From the NCBI GenBank assembly GCA_035640035.1, contig DASQWX010000166.1:1-8378 (forward strand): a DNA stretch of 8,378 bases, in the 5' to 3' direction. The notes under the pieces are model-generated. The model did no database searches, was not told the DNA's origin, and was given only the letters and a program-made list of their open reading frames with translations. Each line of letters opens with the position of its first letter. Position 1 is the stretch's first letter. This document shows, one piece after another, positions 1-6,042 of the stretch. The translations under genes were made by a program, and so were the position numbers. Source of the stretch: 13-2-20CM-68-14 sp035640035 (lineage in GTDB: Bacteria > Actinomycetota > Thermoleophilia > Gaiellales > Gaiellaceae).

Positions 1-1415
1 TCGTCCGCGTTGGGCCGCTGGCCTTCGGACCAGAGCTCGCGGAGGAGCGAGCCCGCCTCGCGCTTGGCGAACCACGTGTTGCCGAAGCGCTCGCGCAGGT
101 GAGCGCGCAGCTGCGCCTCGAAGGCCCACGAGCGCAGGTACTCGGTTACGTAGAAGCCCGAGTCGATGTCAGCGAGGTAGTCGGCCCCGCTCGGCTCGAT
201 CTTCGTTGCGTTGCCGAGCAGCTCTACGTACTGGGGGCGCAGCTCTGTGACGTCTTCGGCCGCGTGGAACTCCAGCTCGTAGAGCAGCTTCGCGCAGTAG
301 CGCCGCACGAAGTAGAGAAGGTGCGTCGCGCCCTCGCGGCCGAACTCGTCGGGCCGTCCAACGTCGAGCCGCCGCGTCAGCCACGCCGGCTCGTCCGTCA
401 GGTGCTGAAGCAGCATCGCCCAGCCCTCGGTGACCGCGTTGTCGCCGAGCCGGCGTTCCTCCATCGCGAGGTCGGCCGAGGTGTGCGCGAAGTGCTCGGT
501 GTGCCCCGCCTCGTGGAAGAGCGCTCGCCAGTCGTCGGCGCCGCCGATCGGCTGGATCACGAGCATCACCTTCCCGGGAACTTCGATTGGCGCGCAGAAC
601 GCTCTCGGCGACTTCGACGGGCGCTGCTCGAGGTCGAGATGGACGTTCTCCTGCGCTCGAAGGTCGATGCCGAAGTCCGCGAGGGTCGCCTCGAGCGCCG
701 GCACCATTTTGTCGGCGGGGAAGAACTCGTCCCAGTTCTGGGCGCGGAAGACGCGGGAGATGTCCCAGCGCTTGGCTTCGTCGAGGCCGAGGCCGATCCG
801 GTCGCGGAAGAGCTTGTCCGTCGCGTCCTCGTACAGCTTCTCGGTCGCGTCGAGGACGGCCCGACACTGGTCGGCGAGCTCGTCCAGCCGATAGCCGAAG
901 CCCCGGTAGAGATCGAGGTATGTGGGTGAGCCGAGCTTCGGCACGGTGCGCTGGCTGATCTCGACCGCGTCGAGGTAAATCGGATTCAGGTGCTCTTCCG
1001 TAAGCGCGATGCGCGCCTTGTCGAGCCGCTGGCGCTTCGTGCGGTCCTCCGTGTTCGCGATCGTCGGCCGCAGCATCCGGTAGCCGACCTTCTCGCCATC
1101 GACCTCGGCCTCGAGCTCTGTCTCGAGGGCGGCCAGCTTCTCGCTGTGCTGCTTCGTCAGGTTGCCGAGATGACCCTCGCAGGAAAAGCGCCAGAGCTCG
1201 CGCACCCGCCGATCGCCGTTGACGGCTTCGCCGAGCCCCTGGGCCTGCTCGAGCGTCGTCAGATGCTGGTACCGCTCGTAGATCGGCTCCAGCTCGAGCT
1301 TTTCCTTCAGGCCGGCGAAGTGGAGGTAGTACTCCTCGTCGAGCTCGGCGATGAAACGGTCGGCGTCCTCGCGGTAGCTGTCGAGATCGGGCGGAGTGGG
1401 CGAGGCGCTCGGCAC
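1..1415 (-). CDS. M3-type zinc metallopeptidase (oligopeptidase-like), C-terminus cut by window edge
   Basis: Seen: 471 codons from a GTG at 1415, open to the left edge. The translation begins MPSASPTPPDLDSY and is helix-rich and charged, with no signal peptide or membrane segment, so it is probably cytosolic. Residues 301-311 read HEAGHTEHFAH, and a Glu at 330 (NAVTEGWAM) lies 25 residues after the second zinc His. That HExxH plus downstream Glu spacing is the zinc site of family M3 (thimet oligopeptidase, oligoendopeptidase F), so the likely role is hydrolysis of short peptides. The part seen is shorter than typical M3B enzymes (about 560-600 residues). It may end soon after the edge and be a compact family member. 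The GTG start was chosen because no Shine-Dalgarno is visible, but a TATCCT box ends 7 bases upstream, which fits a leaderless mRNA. It is divergent from the yjbQ-like gene. An M32-type or another gluzincin peptidase cannot be excluded without a profile search. Confidence 0.85.
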   Translation of the reverse strand, partial: MPSASPTPPDLDSYREDADRFIAELDEEYYLHFAGLKEKLELEPIYERYQHLTTLEQAQGLGEAVNGDRRVRELWRFSCEGHLGNLTKQHSEKLAALETELEAEVDGEKVGYRMLRPTIANTEDRTKRQRLDKARIALTEEHLNPIYLDAVEISQRTVPKLGSPTYLDLYRGFGYRLDELADQCRAVLDATEKLYEDATDKLFRDRIGLGLDEAKRWDISRVFRAQNWDEFFPADKMVPALEATLADFGIDLRAQENVHLDLEQRPSKSPRAFCAPIEVPGKVMLVIQPIGGADDWRALFHEAGHTEHFAHTSADLAMEERRLGDNAVTEGWAMLLQHLTDEPAWLTRRLDVGRPDEFGREGATHLLYFVRRYCAKLLYELEFHAAEDVTELRPQYVELLGNATKIEPSGADYLADIDSGFYVTEYLRSWAFEAQLRAHLRERFGNTWFAKREAGSLLRELWSEGQRPNAD

Positions 1416-1421
1416 AGGCCG

Positions 1422-1428
1422 TAGGATA
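1422..1428. promoter_or_regulatory. Symmetric bidirectional -10 box for two divergent, probably leaderless genes
   Basis: The heptamer TAGGATA contains TAGGAT on the plus strand (1422-1427) and TATCCT on the minus strand (1428-1423). Both match the TAnnnT core of a -10 element. The plus box is followed by 6 bases and then the GTG of the yjbQ-like gene at 1434. The minus box is followed by 7 bases and then the GTG of the peptidase at 1415. Transcription from either box would start at or very near the start codon. I see no convincing -35 box on either side and no Shine-Dalgarno before either gene. Confidence 0.6.
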
Positions 1429-1433
1429 ACGGG

Positions 1434-1832
1434 GTGCGCGAGATCAGCCTTCGGACTGAGCGCAAGACCCAGCTGCTCGAGATCACGGATCAGGTGCAAG
1501 CCGCTCTCGGCTCGACGAACGGAGCCTCGGCGGCGTTGATCTACGTCCCGCACACGACCGCCGGAGTCACCATCAACGAAGACGCCGATCCCGCGCTCGC
1601 CGAGGACATCGAGTCGGCGATGGAACGGATCGTCGACGACGATGGAGGCTGGCGCCACTCCGATGCCGACGGCCCGAACGCCCCTTCGCACATCCGCGCC
1701 TCGCTGATCAGTCCGCAGGTCCTCGTCCCGCTCGATGACGGGCAGCTTGCGCTCGGACGCTGGCAGGGAATCTTCTTCTGCGAGTTCGACGGGCCGCGTC
1801 AGCGGAAGGTGTACGTCACCCCGCTGGCCTAG
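1434..1832 (+). CDS. yjbQ: YjbQ/UPF0047 family protein (secondary thiamine-phosphate synthase family)
   Basis: A complete 132-residue protein, the usual length of this single-domain family. The family signatures are visible: VPHTTAGVTINEDAD at 38-52, a His/Asp-containing middle (GWRHSDADGPNAPSHIRAS, 72-90) and the C-terminal block GRWQGIFFCEFDGPRQRKV (108-126). The conserved His residues (40, 75, 87) would cluster in the trimer's putative active site. Family knowledge: members are annotated as having weak thiamine-phosphate synthase activity, but the physiological role is unsettled, and no thiamine genes are nearby. It is predicted to be cytosolic. The start is GTG, with a TAGGAT box ending 6 bases upstream and no Shine-Dalgarno, so a leaderless transcript is likely. 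The promoter is shared with the divergent peptidase gene, which suggests co-regulation but not necessarily a common pathway. Confidence 0.93.
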   Translation: MREISLRTERKTQLLEITDQVQAALGSTNGASAALIYVPHTTAGVTINEDADPALAEDIESAMERIVDDDGGWRHSDADGPNAPSHIRASLISPQVLVPLDDGQLALGRWQGIFFCEFDGPRQRKVYVTPLA

Positions 1833-1885
1833 AATCGCAACGCGGGCTGAACGAACTCTTTATTTCAAGGCAACAGAGGCCGATT

Positions 1886-1891
1886 TAAGTT
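1886..1891 (+). promoter_or_regulatory. -10 box for the phosphoesterase gene, leaderless arrangement
   Basis: TAAGTT (TAnnnT) ends 6 bases before the GTG at 1898. It lies in the 65-base gap after the yjbQ-like gene, which is markedly richer in A+T than its surroundings (for example CTTTATTTCAAGG at 1857-1869). A weak -35 candidate, TTCAAG at 1864-1869, gives a 16-base spacer. No Shine-Dalgarno is visible, so translation probably starts at the mRNA 5' end. Confidence 0.5.
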
Positions 1892-1897
1892 CCGACT

Positions 1898-3334
1898 GTG
1901 CGGCGACCCCTACTCATCGCGGCCATATTCGTCGTCGCGGCCGCGGCCGGCTTCGCCTTTGTTCGCGGCGCCTCCTCGCACGGCCCGGCGCGCGCGAAGG
2001 CCGTCCCGCTCGAGGGGATTCACAAGATCAAGCACGTCGTGATCATCATGCAGGAAAATCGGTCCTTCGACTCCTATTTCGGGACGTTTCCGGGCGCGGA
2101 CGGCATCCCGATGGACCGAGGCGAGCCGCTCGTATGCTCGTTCGACCCGAAGACCCACAGGTGCATCGAGCCGTTCCATGATCCGCACGACCGGAACATC
2201 GGCGGCCCCCACAACCACCTGAGCGCGGTCCACGACATCAACCACCGTCTGATGAACGGCTTCGTCTGGCAGGAGCGGGCGGTGCTCGGCCGCGCCTGCC
2301 GTTTCCGCAACGACCCGTCGTGCTCGGTGAGCGCGGACCGGATCGACGTCATGGGGTATCACGATGCGCGGGAGATCCCGAACTACTGGGCCTACGCGCG
2401 CAACTTCGTGCTCCAGGACCACATGTTCCAGCCGGACACGTCGTGGAGCCTGCCGGCGCACCTCTTCGCCGTGTCGGAATGGTCGGCGAAGTGCTCGCGG
2501 AGGGACGATCCGATGAGTTGCGTCAACGCGATCCAGTCACCAACGCTGCCGCCGGGCGCGGTCAACTCGGACGGGTCGAAGCCCAACTATGCCTGGACAG
2601 ACCTGACGTATCTGCTGCACAAGCATCACGTCTCGTGGCGCTACTACGTCTTCAAGGGCGGCGAGCCCGATTGTCGGGACGACGGGGCAATGTTCTGCAA
2701 GCCGAAGGCCCAGAGCGCGAAGACCCCGGGGATCTGGAACCCGCTGCCATGGTTCACGACGGTCCGCCAGGATCGGCAGCTCCGGAACATCAAGTCCGTC
2801 GACCACTTCTTCTCCGCGGCGAGGCACGGGACGCTGCCCGCCGTCTCTTGGGTGATCCCGAACGACAAGGTGAGCGAGCACCCACCGGGGCTCGTCAGCG
2901 CCGGTCAGGCTTGGGTGACCAGCGTCGTGAACGCCGTCATGCGCAGCCCGAACTGGAAGTCGACGGCGATCTTCCTGACGTGGGACGACTGGGGTGGCTT
3001 TTACGACCACGTCGTGCCGCCCGTGGTCGACCGCAACGGGTACGGCCTGCGAGTGCCCGGCATCGTCATCTCCCCGTACGCGCGCCGGGGCTACATCGAC
3101 CACCAGATCCTGAGCTTCGATGCCTACGCGAAGTTCATCGAGGACGATTTCCTGCACGGGGAGCGCCTCGACCCGACACGCGACGGGCGGCCCGATCCAC
3201 GGCCGACGGTGCGCGAGAACGTGCCGATCCTCGGCAACCTGGTCAAGGACTTCGACTTCCGTCAGAAGCCGCGCCCCGTGATGATGCTTCCGTTGCATCC
3301 GGGCTTCCACGAGAACCAGGGCCGGCCGCGGTAG
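1898..3334 (+). CDS. Exported phosphoesterase of the phospholipase C / acid phosphatase family
   Basis: A complete 478-residue protein. Residues 1-35 form a signal peptide or uncleaved anchor: MRRP, a hydrophobic stretch at about 5-22, then an Ala-rich region with a possible cleavage site near ARA-KA. The catalytic domain follows. IKHVVIIMQENRSFDSYFG (44-62) is the hallmark metal-binding start of this phosphoesterase family. A Thr/Ser-rich segment, QPDTSWSLPAHLF (178-190), may hold the nucleophile. FLTWDDWGGFYDHVVPP (359-375) and RVPGIVISPYARRGYIDH (385-402) are the downstream metal-site and core blocks. The expected reaction is cleavage of phosphate esters, either phospholipid head groups or phosphomonoesters, outside the membrane; the substrate cannot be told from sequence. 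Eight Cys fall as four close pairs (80/89, 134/142, 199/208, 259/267), consistent with disulfides in an exported protein. The GTG start is favoured by the adjacent -10 box and by the basic-hydrophobic N-terminus. The next gene starts 10 bases after the stop. Confidence 0.9.
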   Translation: MRRPLLIAAIFVVAAAAGFAFVRGASSHGPARAKAVPLEGIHKIKHVVIIMQENRSFDSYFGTFPGADGIPMDRGEPLVCSFDPKTHRCIEPFHDPHDRNIGGPHNHLSAVHDINHRLMNGFVWQERAVLGRACRFRNDPSCSVSADRIDVMGYHDAREIPNYWAYARNFVLQDHMFQPDTSWSLPAHLFAVSEWSAKCSRRDDPMSCVNAIQSPTLPPGAVNSDGSKPNYAWTDLTYLLHKHHVSWRYYVFKGGEPDCRDDGAMFCKPKAQSAKTPGIWNPLPWFTTVRQDRQLRNIKSVDHFFSAARHGTLPAVSWVIPNDKVSEHPPGLVSAGQAWVTSVVNAVMRSPNWKSTAIFLTWDDWGGFYDHVVPPVVDRNGYGLRVPGIVISPYARRGYIDHQILSFDAYAKFIEDDFLHGERLDPTRDGRPDPRPTVRENVPILGNLVKDFDFRQKPRPVMMLPLHPGFHENQGRPR

Positions 3335-3337
3335 TCT
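3332..3337 (+). promoter_or_regulatory. -10 box overlapping the upstream stop codon, leaderless methyltransferase start
   Basis: TAGTCT fits TAnnnT and is followed by 7 bases and then the GTG at 3345. Its first three bases are the TAG stop codon of the phosphoesterase gene. No Shine-Dalgarno precedes the GTG, so the methyltransferase may be transcribed on its own as a leaderless mRNA rather than only by read-through. The match is short and rests mainly on spacing. Confidence 0.45.
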
Positions 3338-3344
3338 CGCGGCG

Positions 3345-4718
3345 GTGGCCGCGCCCGTCTCTCGCGATCAAGAGCTCGAGCTCCACGTCGACTCGCTCGC
3401 CTACGGCGGCAACGGCGTTGCACGGCTGAACGGCTTCGTCGTCTTCGTCCGGCGCGGCCTGCCCGGAGACACCGTTCGCGCACGCGTCACCAAGGTCAAG
3501 CGCAGCCACGCCGAGGCACTCGCGGTCGAGGTCGTGGAGCCGAGCGCGAAGCGCGTCGCGGCGCCGTGCTCCCACTATCCGGCTTGCGGCGGGTGCCGCT
3601 TTCAGGACCTCGCCTACGACGCGCAGCTCGAGGCGAAGCAGGAACAGGTTCGCGATGCGCTGCGGCGGATCGGTGGAATTCCGGATCCGCCGCTCGAGCC
3701 GATCCTGCCCGCCGAGTCCGAGTTCTTCTACCGCAACAAGCTCGAATACTCGTTCACGGACACGCCTGACGGGCCGGCGCTCGGGTTCCACAAGGCCGGG
3801 CGCTGGGACGAGGTGCTGGCGGTCGAGAAATGCTGGCTGACGACGGAGCTCGGCAACGCGATCCGGAATGCGGTTCGCGATTGGGCGCAGGCGGAGCGGC
3901 TCCAGGTCTACGACCAGGCTGACCAGACCGGATACCTTCGTCACCTCGTCGTCCGCGAGGGCCGGAACACGGGGCAGGCGCTCGTCCAGCTCGTCACGGC
4001 AGCGGGCGAGCGCTTCGACCGGGACGAGCTCGTGGAGCGCTTGCGGCGTTTTCCGGAAGTGCGCTCGATCCACTGGGCGGTCAACGAGACCCCGGCCGAG
4101 GTGACCAACCTGCCGACGACGCTGCTCTGGGGCGACGAGGCGATCGAGGAGAAGCTCGGCGAGCTCCGCTTCCGCATCCGGCCGAGCGCGTTCTTGCAGA
4201 CGAACACGGCCATGGCCGAACGTCTCTACGCGCTCGCCGCCGAGTACGCGGCCCTCACGGGCGGCGAGACGGTCTACGACCTCTACAGCGGCATCGGCAC
4301 GATCGGTCTCACGCTCGCGTCGGGCGCGCTGACGGTCTGGGGGGTCGAGGTCTCGGAGGAGTCGGTCGCCTGTGCGCTCGAGAACGCCGACCTGAACGGG
4401 ATCCCGAACGCCGCCTTCTTCGCCGGCGAGACGGCGGACTCGCTCGCGGAGCTGCGGGAGCGTGCCGGCCCGCCCGACGTCGTCGTCGTCGATCCGCCGC
4501 GGGCGGGCCTGTCGAACAAGGCGCTACGTCGTCTCGGGCGCCTCGAGGCGCCGCGGATCGTCTACGTCTCCTGCAACCCCACGACGCTTGCCGGAAACGT
4601 GAAGGAGCTAGCCGCGAGCTGGGGCTACAGGCTGGAGCGCGTGAAGCCGGTCGACATGTTCCCGCACACGCCACACGTCGAGAGCGTGTCCTTGCTCACG
4701 CGCGACCGCTCCTCGTGA
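3345..4718 (+). CDS. RumA/TrmA-family class I SAM-dependent RNA (uracil-5-)methyltransferase
   Basis: A complete 457-residue protein of normal family length. An N-terminal TRAM RNA-binding domain (about 8-65) is followed by a [4Fe-4S] motif, C75-x5-C81-x2-C84, with the fourth ligand likely C163 (EKCW). A central RNA-binding region leads to SAFLQTNTAM (281-290) and the Rossmann SAM-binding motif YDLYSGIGTIGL (311-322). The catalytic blocks are VVDPPRAGL (381-389), the nucleophile Cys410 in YVSCNPTTLAGN (407-418) and the general base Glu446 in PHTPHVESV (440-448). Together these predict m5U formation by transfer of a methyl group from SAM to C5 of a uridine. The Fe-S cysteines favour the rRNA-modifying RumA/RlmD type over tRNA-specific TrmA, but the exact target base cannot be assigned from sequence. 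The GTG start lies just after the TAGTCT box, giving an N-terminus that runs directly into TRAM. The gene is convergent with the minus-strand operon. Confidence 0.95.
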   Translation: MAAPVSRDQELELHVDSLAYGGNGVARLNGFVVFVRRGLPGDTVRARVTKVKRSHAEALAVEVVEPSAKRVAAPCSHYPACGGCRFQDLAYDAQLEAKQEQVRDALRRIGGIPDPPLEPILPAESEFFYRNKLEYSFTDTPDGPALGFHKAGRWDEVLAVEKCWLTTELGNAIRNAVRDWAQAERLQVYDQADQTGYLRHLVVREGRNTGQALVQLVTAAGERFDRDELVERLRRFPEVRSIHWAVNETPAEVTNLPTTLLWGDEAIEEKLGELRFRIRPSAFLQTNTAMAERLYALAAEYAALTGGETVYDLYSGIGTIGLTLASGALTVWGVEVSEESVACALENADLNGIPNAAFFAGETADSLAELRERAGPPDVVVVDPPRAGLSNKALRRLGRLEAPRIVYVSCNPTTLAGNVKELAASWGYRLERVKPVDMFPHTPHVESVSLLTRDRSS

Positions 4719-4727
4719 TCCAGATCA
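4716..4727. repeat. Palindrome holding both convergent stop codons
   Basis: TGATCcaGATCA is an inverted repeat with perfect 5-base arms and a 2-base centre. The TGA stop of the methyltransferase (4716-4718) and the TGA stop of the opposing membrane-protein gene (4727-4725) are its two ends. It is too short, and lacks a T-run, to be a classical intrinsic terminator. I see no other terminator between the two genes. Confidence 0.5.
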
Positions 4728-5462
4728 TTTGCTCTGATTCGAGCGCCGCAGCCGCGCCCAGAGCAGGTCTGCATTCGCGAGCACGAAGCCGAGCGACAGG
4801 AGCGGCAGGGCCGGCAGGCCCGGTTTGTTCCACGCGACGGCGATCGCGATCGTGGCCCCGAAGGACGCCGTCAGCAGCAGCCATGTGCTGAAGACACGCA
4901 GGCCGAACCTCGCCGCGGCGGCGAGGAAGAGGCTGAAGAAGAGCAAGTCCGGGAGCCCCAGGTTCGCGGCGCTCTCCTCGCCCGGCACGGGGAAGGCGAA
5001 CGAGAGCGTCGAGAAGACGTGGCGGTGGTTGTGGACGATGTGGTTCGTCGGACCGCGCCAGACCGAGTACGCGTCCACCCAAGGGACGATGCACGCGACG
5101 AGGACGACCCACGAGAGCGCCTCGAAGAAGCCGAGAAACCAGAACGCTGCGAAGGCCATTGCGCCGAGCTTCGCGAAGTCCGCAAGCGTGTCCAGCTCGG
5201 CCTGGTGCAGCAGCACGGCGAGGACCGCGAAAGCGACCGCAACGAGCAGCAGCTGGAGCTCTTTCGCCGCGCACAGCGGCAGCGCGAGGTAGACGAGGGC
5301 CAGCACCGCCGGCATCAGCACGAGCGAGAGGAACGCGACGTCGCCCCAGGTCGACGTGTTCGGCAGCGACGTGTGGAACCGGTAGTAGAGGCCGAGCGCG
5401 ACGACCAGCACGCCGAACGCGGCGAGGCGTGGCGCCCCTAGTACGGCGGAAGCTCGGCCCAC
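4725..5462 (-). CDS. Presenilin/signal-peptide-peptidase-like polytopic membrane protein (putative A22-type intramembrane aspartyl protease)
   Basis: Seen: 245 residues with about eight hydrophobic segments (12-30, 39-63, 68-86, 96-114, 117-135, 165-187, 190-211, 216-236). Segment 5 ends VPWVDAYSVW (126-135), segment 6 begins LGLPDLLFFSLF (168-179) and the last begins LPALPLLSLGF (216-226). Known: presenilin, SPP and archaeal homologues carry YD in TM6, GxGD in TM7 and PAL in TM9, with one helix between the last two. The order and spacing here match, with Asp130 and Asp172 as candidate catalytic residues. Inferred: a divergent relative that cleaves, or once cleaved, peptide bonds within the membrane. 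Oddities are VD for YD, Pro171 in place of Gly before Asp172, one N-terminal helix fewer than the usual nine, and a His-rich loop (H141, H144, H146, H148). The start is uncertain. GTG 5462 keeps the first helix and overlaps the upstream gene by 25 bases; TTG 5492 would add ten residues, and GTG 5411 would cut into the helix. It is the last gene of the operon. A motif coincidence in an unrelated membrane protein remains possible. Confidence 0.6.
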   Translation of the reverse strand: MGRASAVLGAPRLAAFGVLVVALGLYYRFHTSLPNTSTWGDVAFLSLVLMPAVLALVYLALPLCAAKELQLLLVAVAFAVLAVLLHQAELDTLADFAKLGAMAFAAFWFLGFFEALSWVVLVACIVPWVDAYSVWRGPTNHIVHNHRHVFSTLSFAFPVPGEESAANLGLPDLLFFSLFLAAAARFGLRVFSTWLLLTASFGATIAIAVAWNKPGLPALPLLSLGFVLANADLLWARLRRSNQSK

Positions 5463-6028
5463 CAGGGGCCGAGTTGCTTGAACGCGTTCCAAAAGCGTGT
5501 CTTGGCGGGTTGTTCGTCCAGCGAAGCGTCGATGTCGGGCACGACCAGCGCCTCGATCGTTGGCGTGAAGCGCTTGAGCTCGCCGACCTTCGGCTCCAGC
5601 GTATCCGCGAGTGGGAACTCGATCTCGTTCAGGAACCGAAGCGCGTCGTCGCCCATGACGATCACGAGCTTCGGCTGGACGATGTGGAGCTCACGAGTCA
5701 GAAACGACCGCGCCTCGTCGTCGGCCTCCCCGGCGAACTTGATGCAGTTCGTCCCGTAGACCGCGAGCGGGTCGACGTGGAGTCGCTGGAGCGACTTCAA
5801 GATCGCCTGCCCCGCGCGTCCGTAGAACGCGACGCCCTCCTGAACTTCCGCCGCCTGGGGTCCGTACTTGAGCATGAAAACGTCGCCGAGCGGATGTCCG
5901 GAGCCGAGGACCGGCACCCGCTCCCCGGCCGCCTTCGAGATCTCGTCCCCCAGCTCGTTGATCTCGGTGATGGCCTTTTGCAGGTACTTCTCGTAGATCT
6001 CGTCGGTGGGCGCGGGAGACAAGGGCAT
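5438..6028 (-). CDS. Divergent uracil-DNA glycosylase superfamily protein
   Basis: A complete, probably cytosolic 196-residue protein, close to family-4 UDG length. Fold landmarks are GERVPVLGSGHPLGDVF (35-51), EVQEGVAFYGRAGQAILKSL (61-80, compare the family 4 pattern E-D-x2-G-x-P-F-x-G-x-A-G), VYGTNCIKF (90-98) and VQPKLVIVMGDDALRFL (117-133). These are the expected strands and helices of the uracil-binding fold. Oddities: there is only one Cys (95), so the [4Fe-4S] cluster of family 4/5 enzymes cannot form. Where the second motif, normally H-P-S, should lie there is VVPDIDASL (162-170). It may act on another base or nucleotide, or may only bind. The ATG at 6028 was chosen for its Shine-Dalgarno (GGAGAA, 7 bases upstream) and its position 14 bases after the fusion-protein stop, indicating co-transcription. 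An upstream start at 6076 would add 16 unremarkable residues overlapping the previous gene. Confidence 0.8.
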   Translation of the reverse strand: MPLSPAPTDEIYEKYLQKAITEINELGDEISKAAGERVPVLGSGHPLGDVFMLKYGPQAAEVQEGVAFYGRAGQAILKSLQRLHVDPLAVYGTNCIKFAGEADDEARSFLTRELHIVQPKLVIVMGDDALRFLNEIEFPLADTLEPKVGELKRFTPTIEALVVPDIDASLDEQPAKTRFWNAFKQLGPWWAELPPY

Positions 6029-6035
6029 CGTCGAG

Positions 6036-6041
6036 TTCTCC
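6036..6041 (-). promoter_or_regulatory. Shine-Dalgarno of the UDG-like gene
   Basis: On the minus strand GGAGAA lies 7 bases before the ATG at 6028 and just after the stop codon of the upstream gene (6045-6043). It fixes the start of the UDG-like gene. It also shows that this genome uses Shine-Dalgarno sites inside operons, in contrast to the leaderless-looking first genes. Confidence 0.7.
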
Positions 6042-6042
6042 G

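Noticed and set aside
99..929. 276-codon open frame on plus, opposite the metallopeptidase
   Set aside because: It is antisense to a gene with a clear zinc-site motif. The translation is charged, rich in Val/Arg/Glu and without domain signatures, as expected for a GC-rich shadow frame.
1830..1835. TAGAAT at the end of the yjbQ-like gene as a further -10 box
   Set aside because: No start codon lies at the expected distance and no gene begins until 1898, where a better-placed box exists.
2537..3310. 257-codon open frame on minus inside the phosphoesterase gene
   Set aside because: No motif or ribosome binding site, and it overlaps conserved catalytic blocks of the plus-strand gene.
3243..4073. 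276-codon open frame on minus across the phosphoesterase and methyltransferase
   Set aside because: It spans the ends of two well-supported plus-strand genes, and its Arg/Leu/Val-rich translation is typical of a shadow frame.
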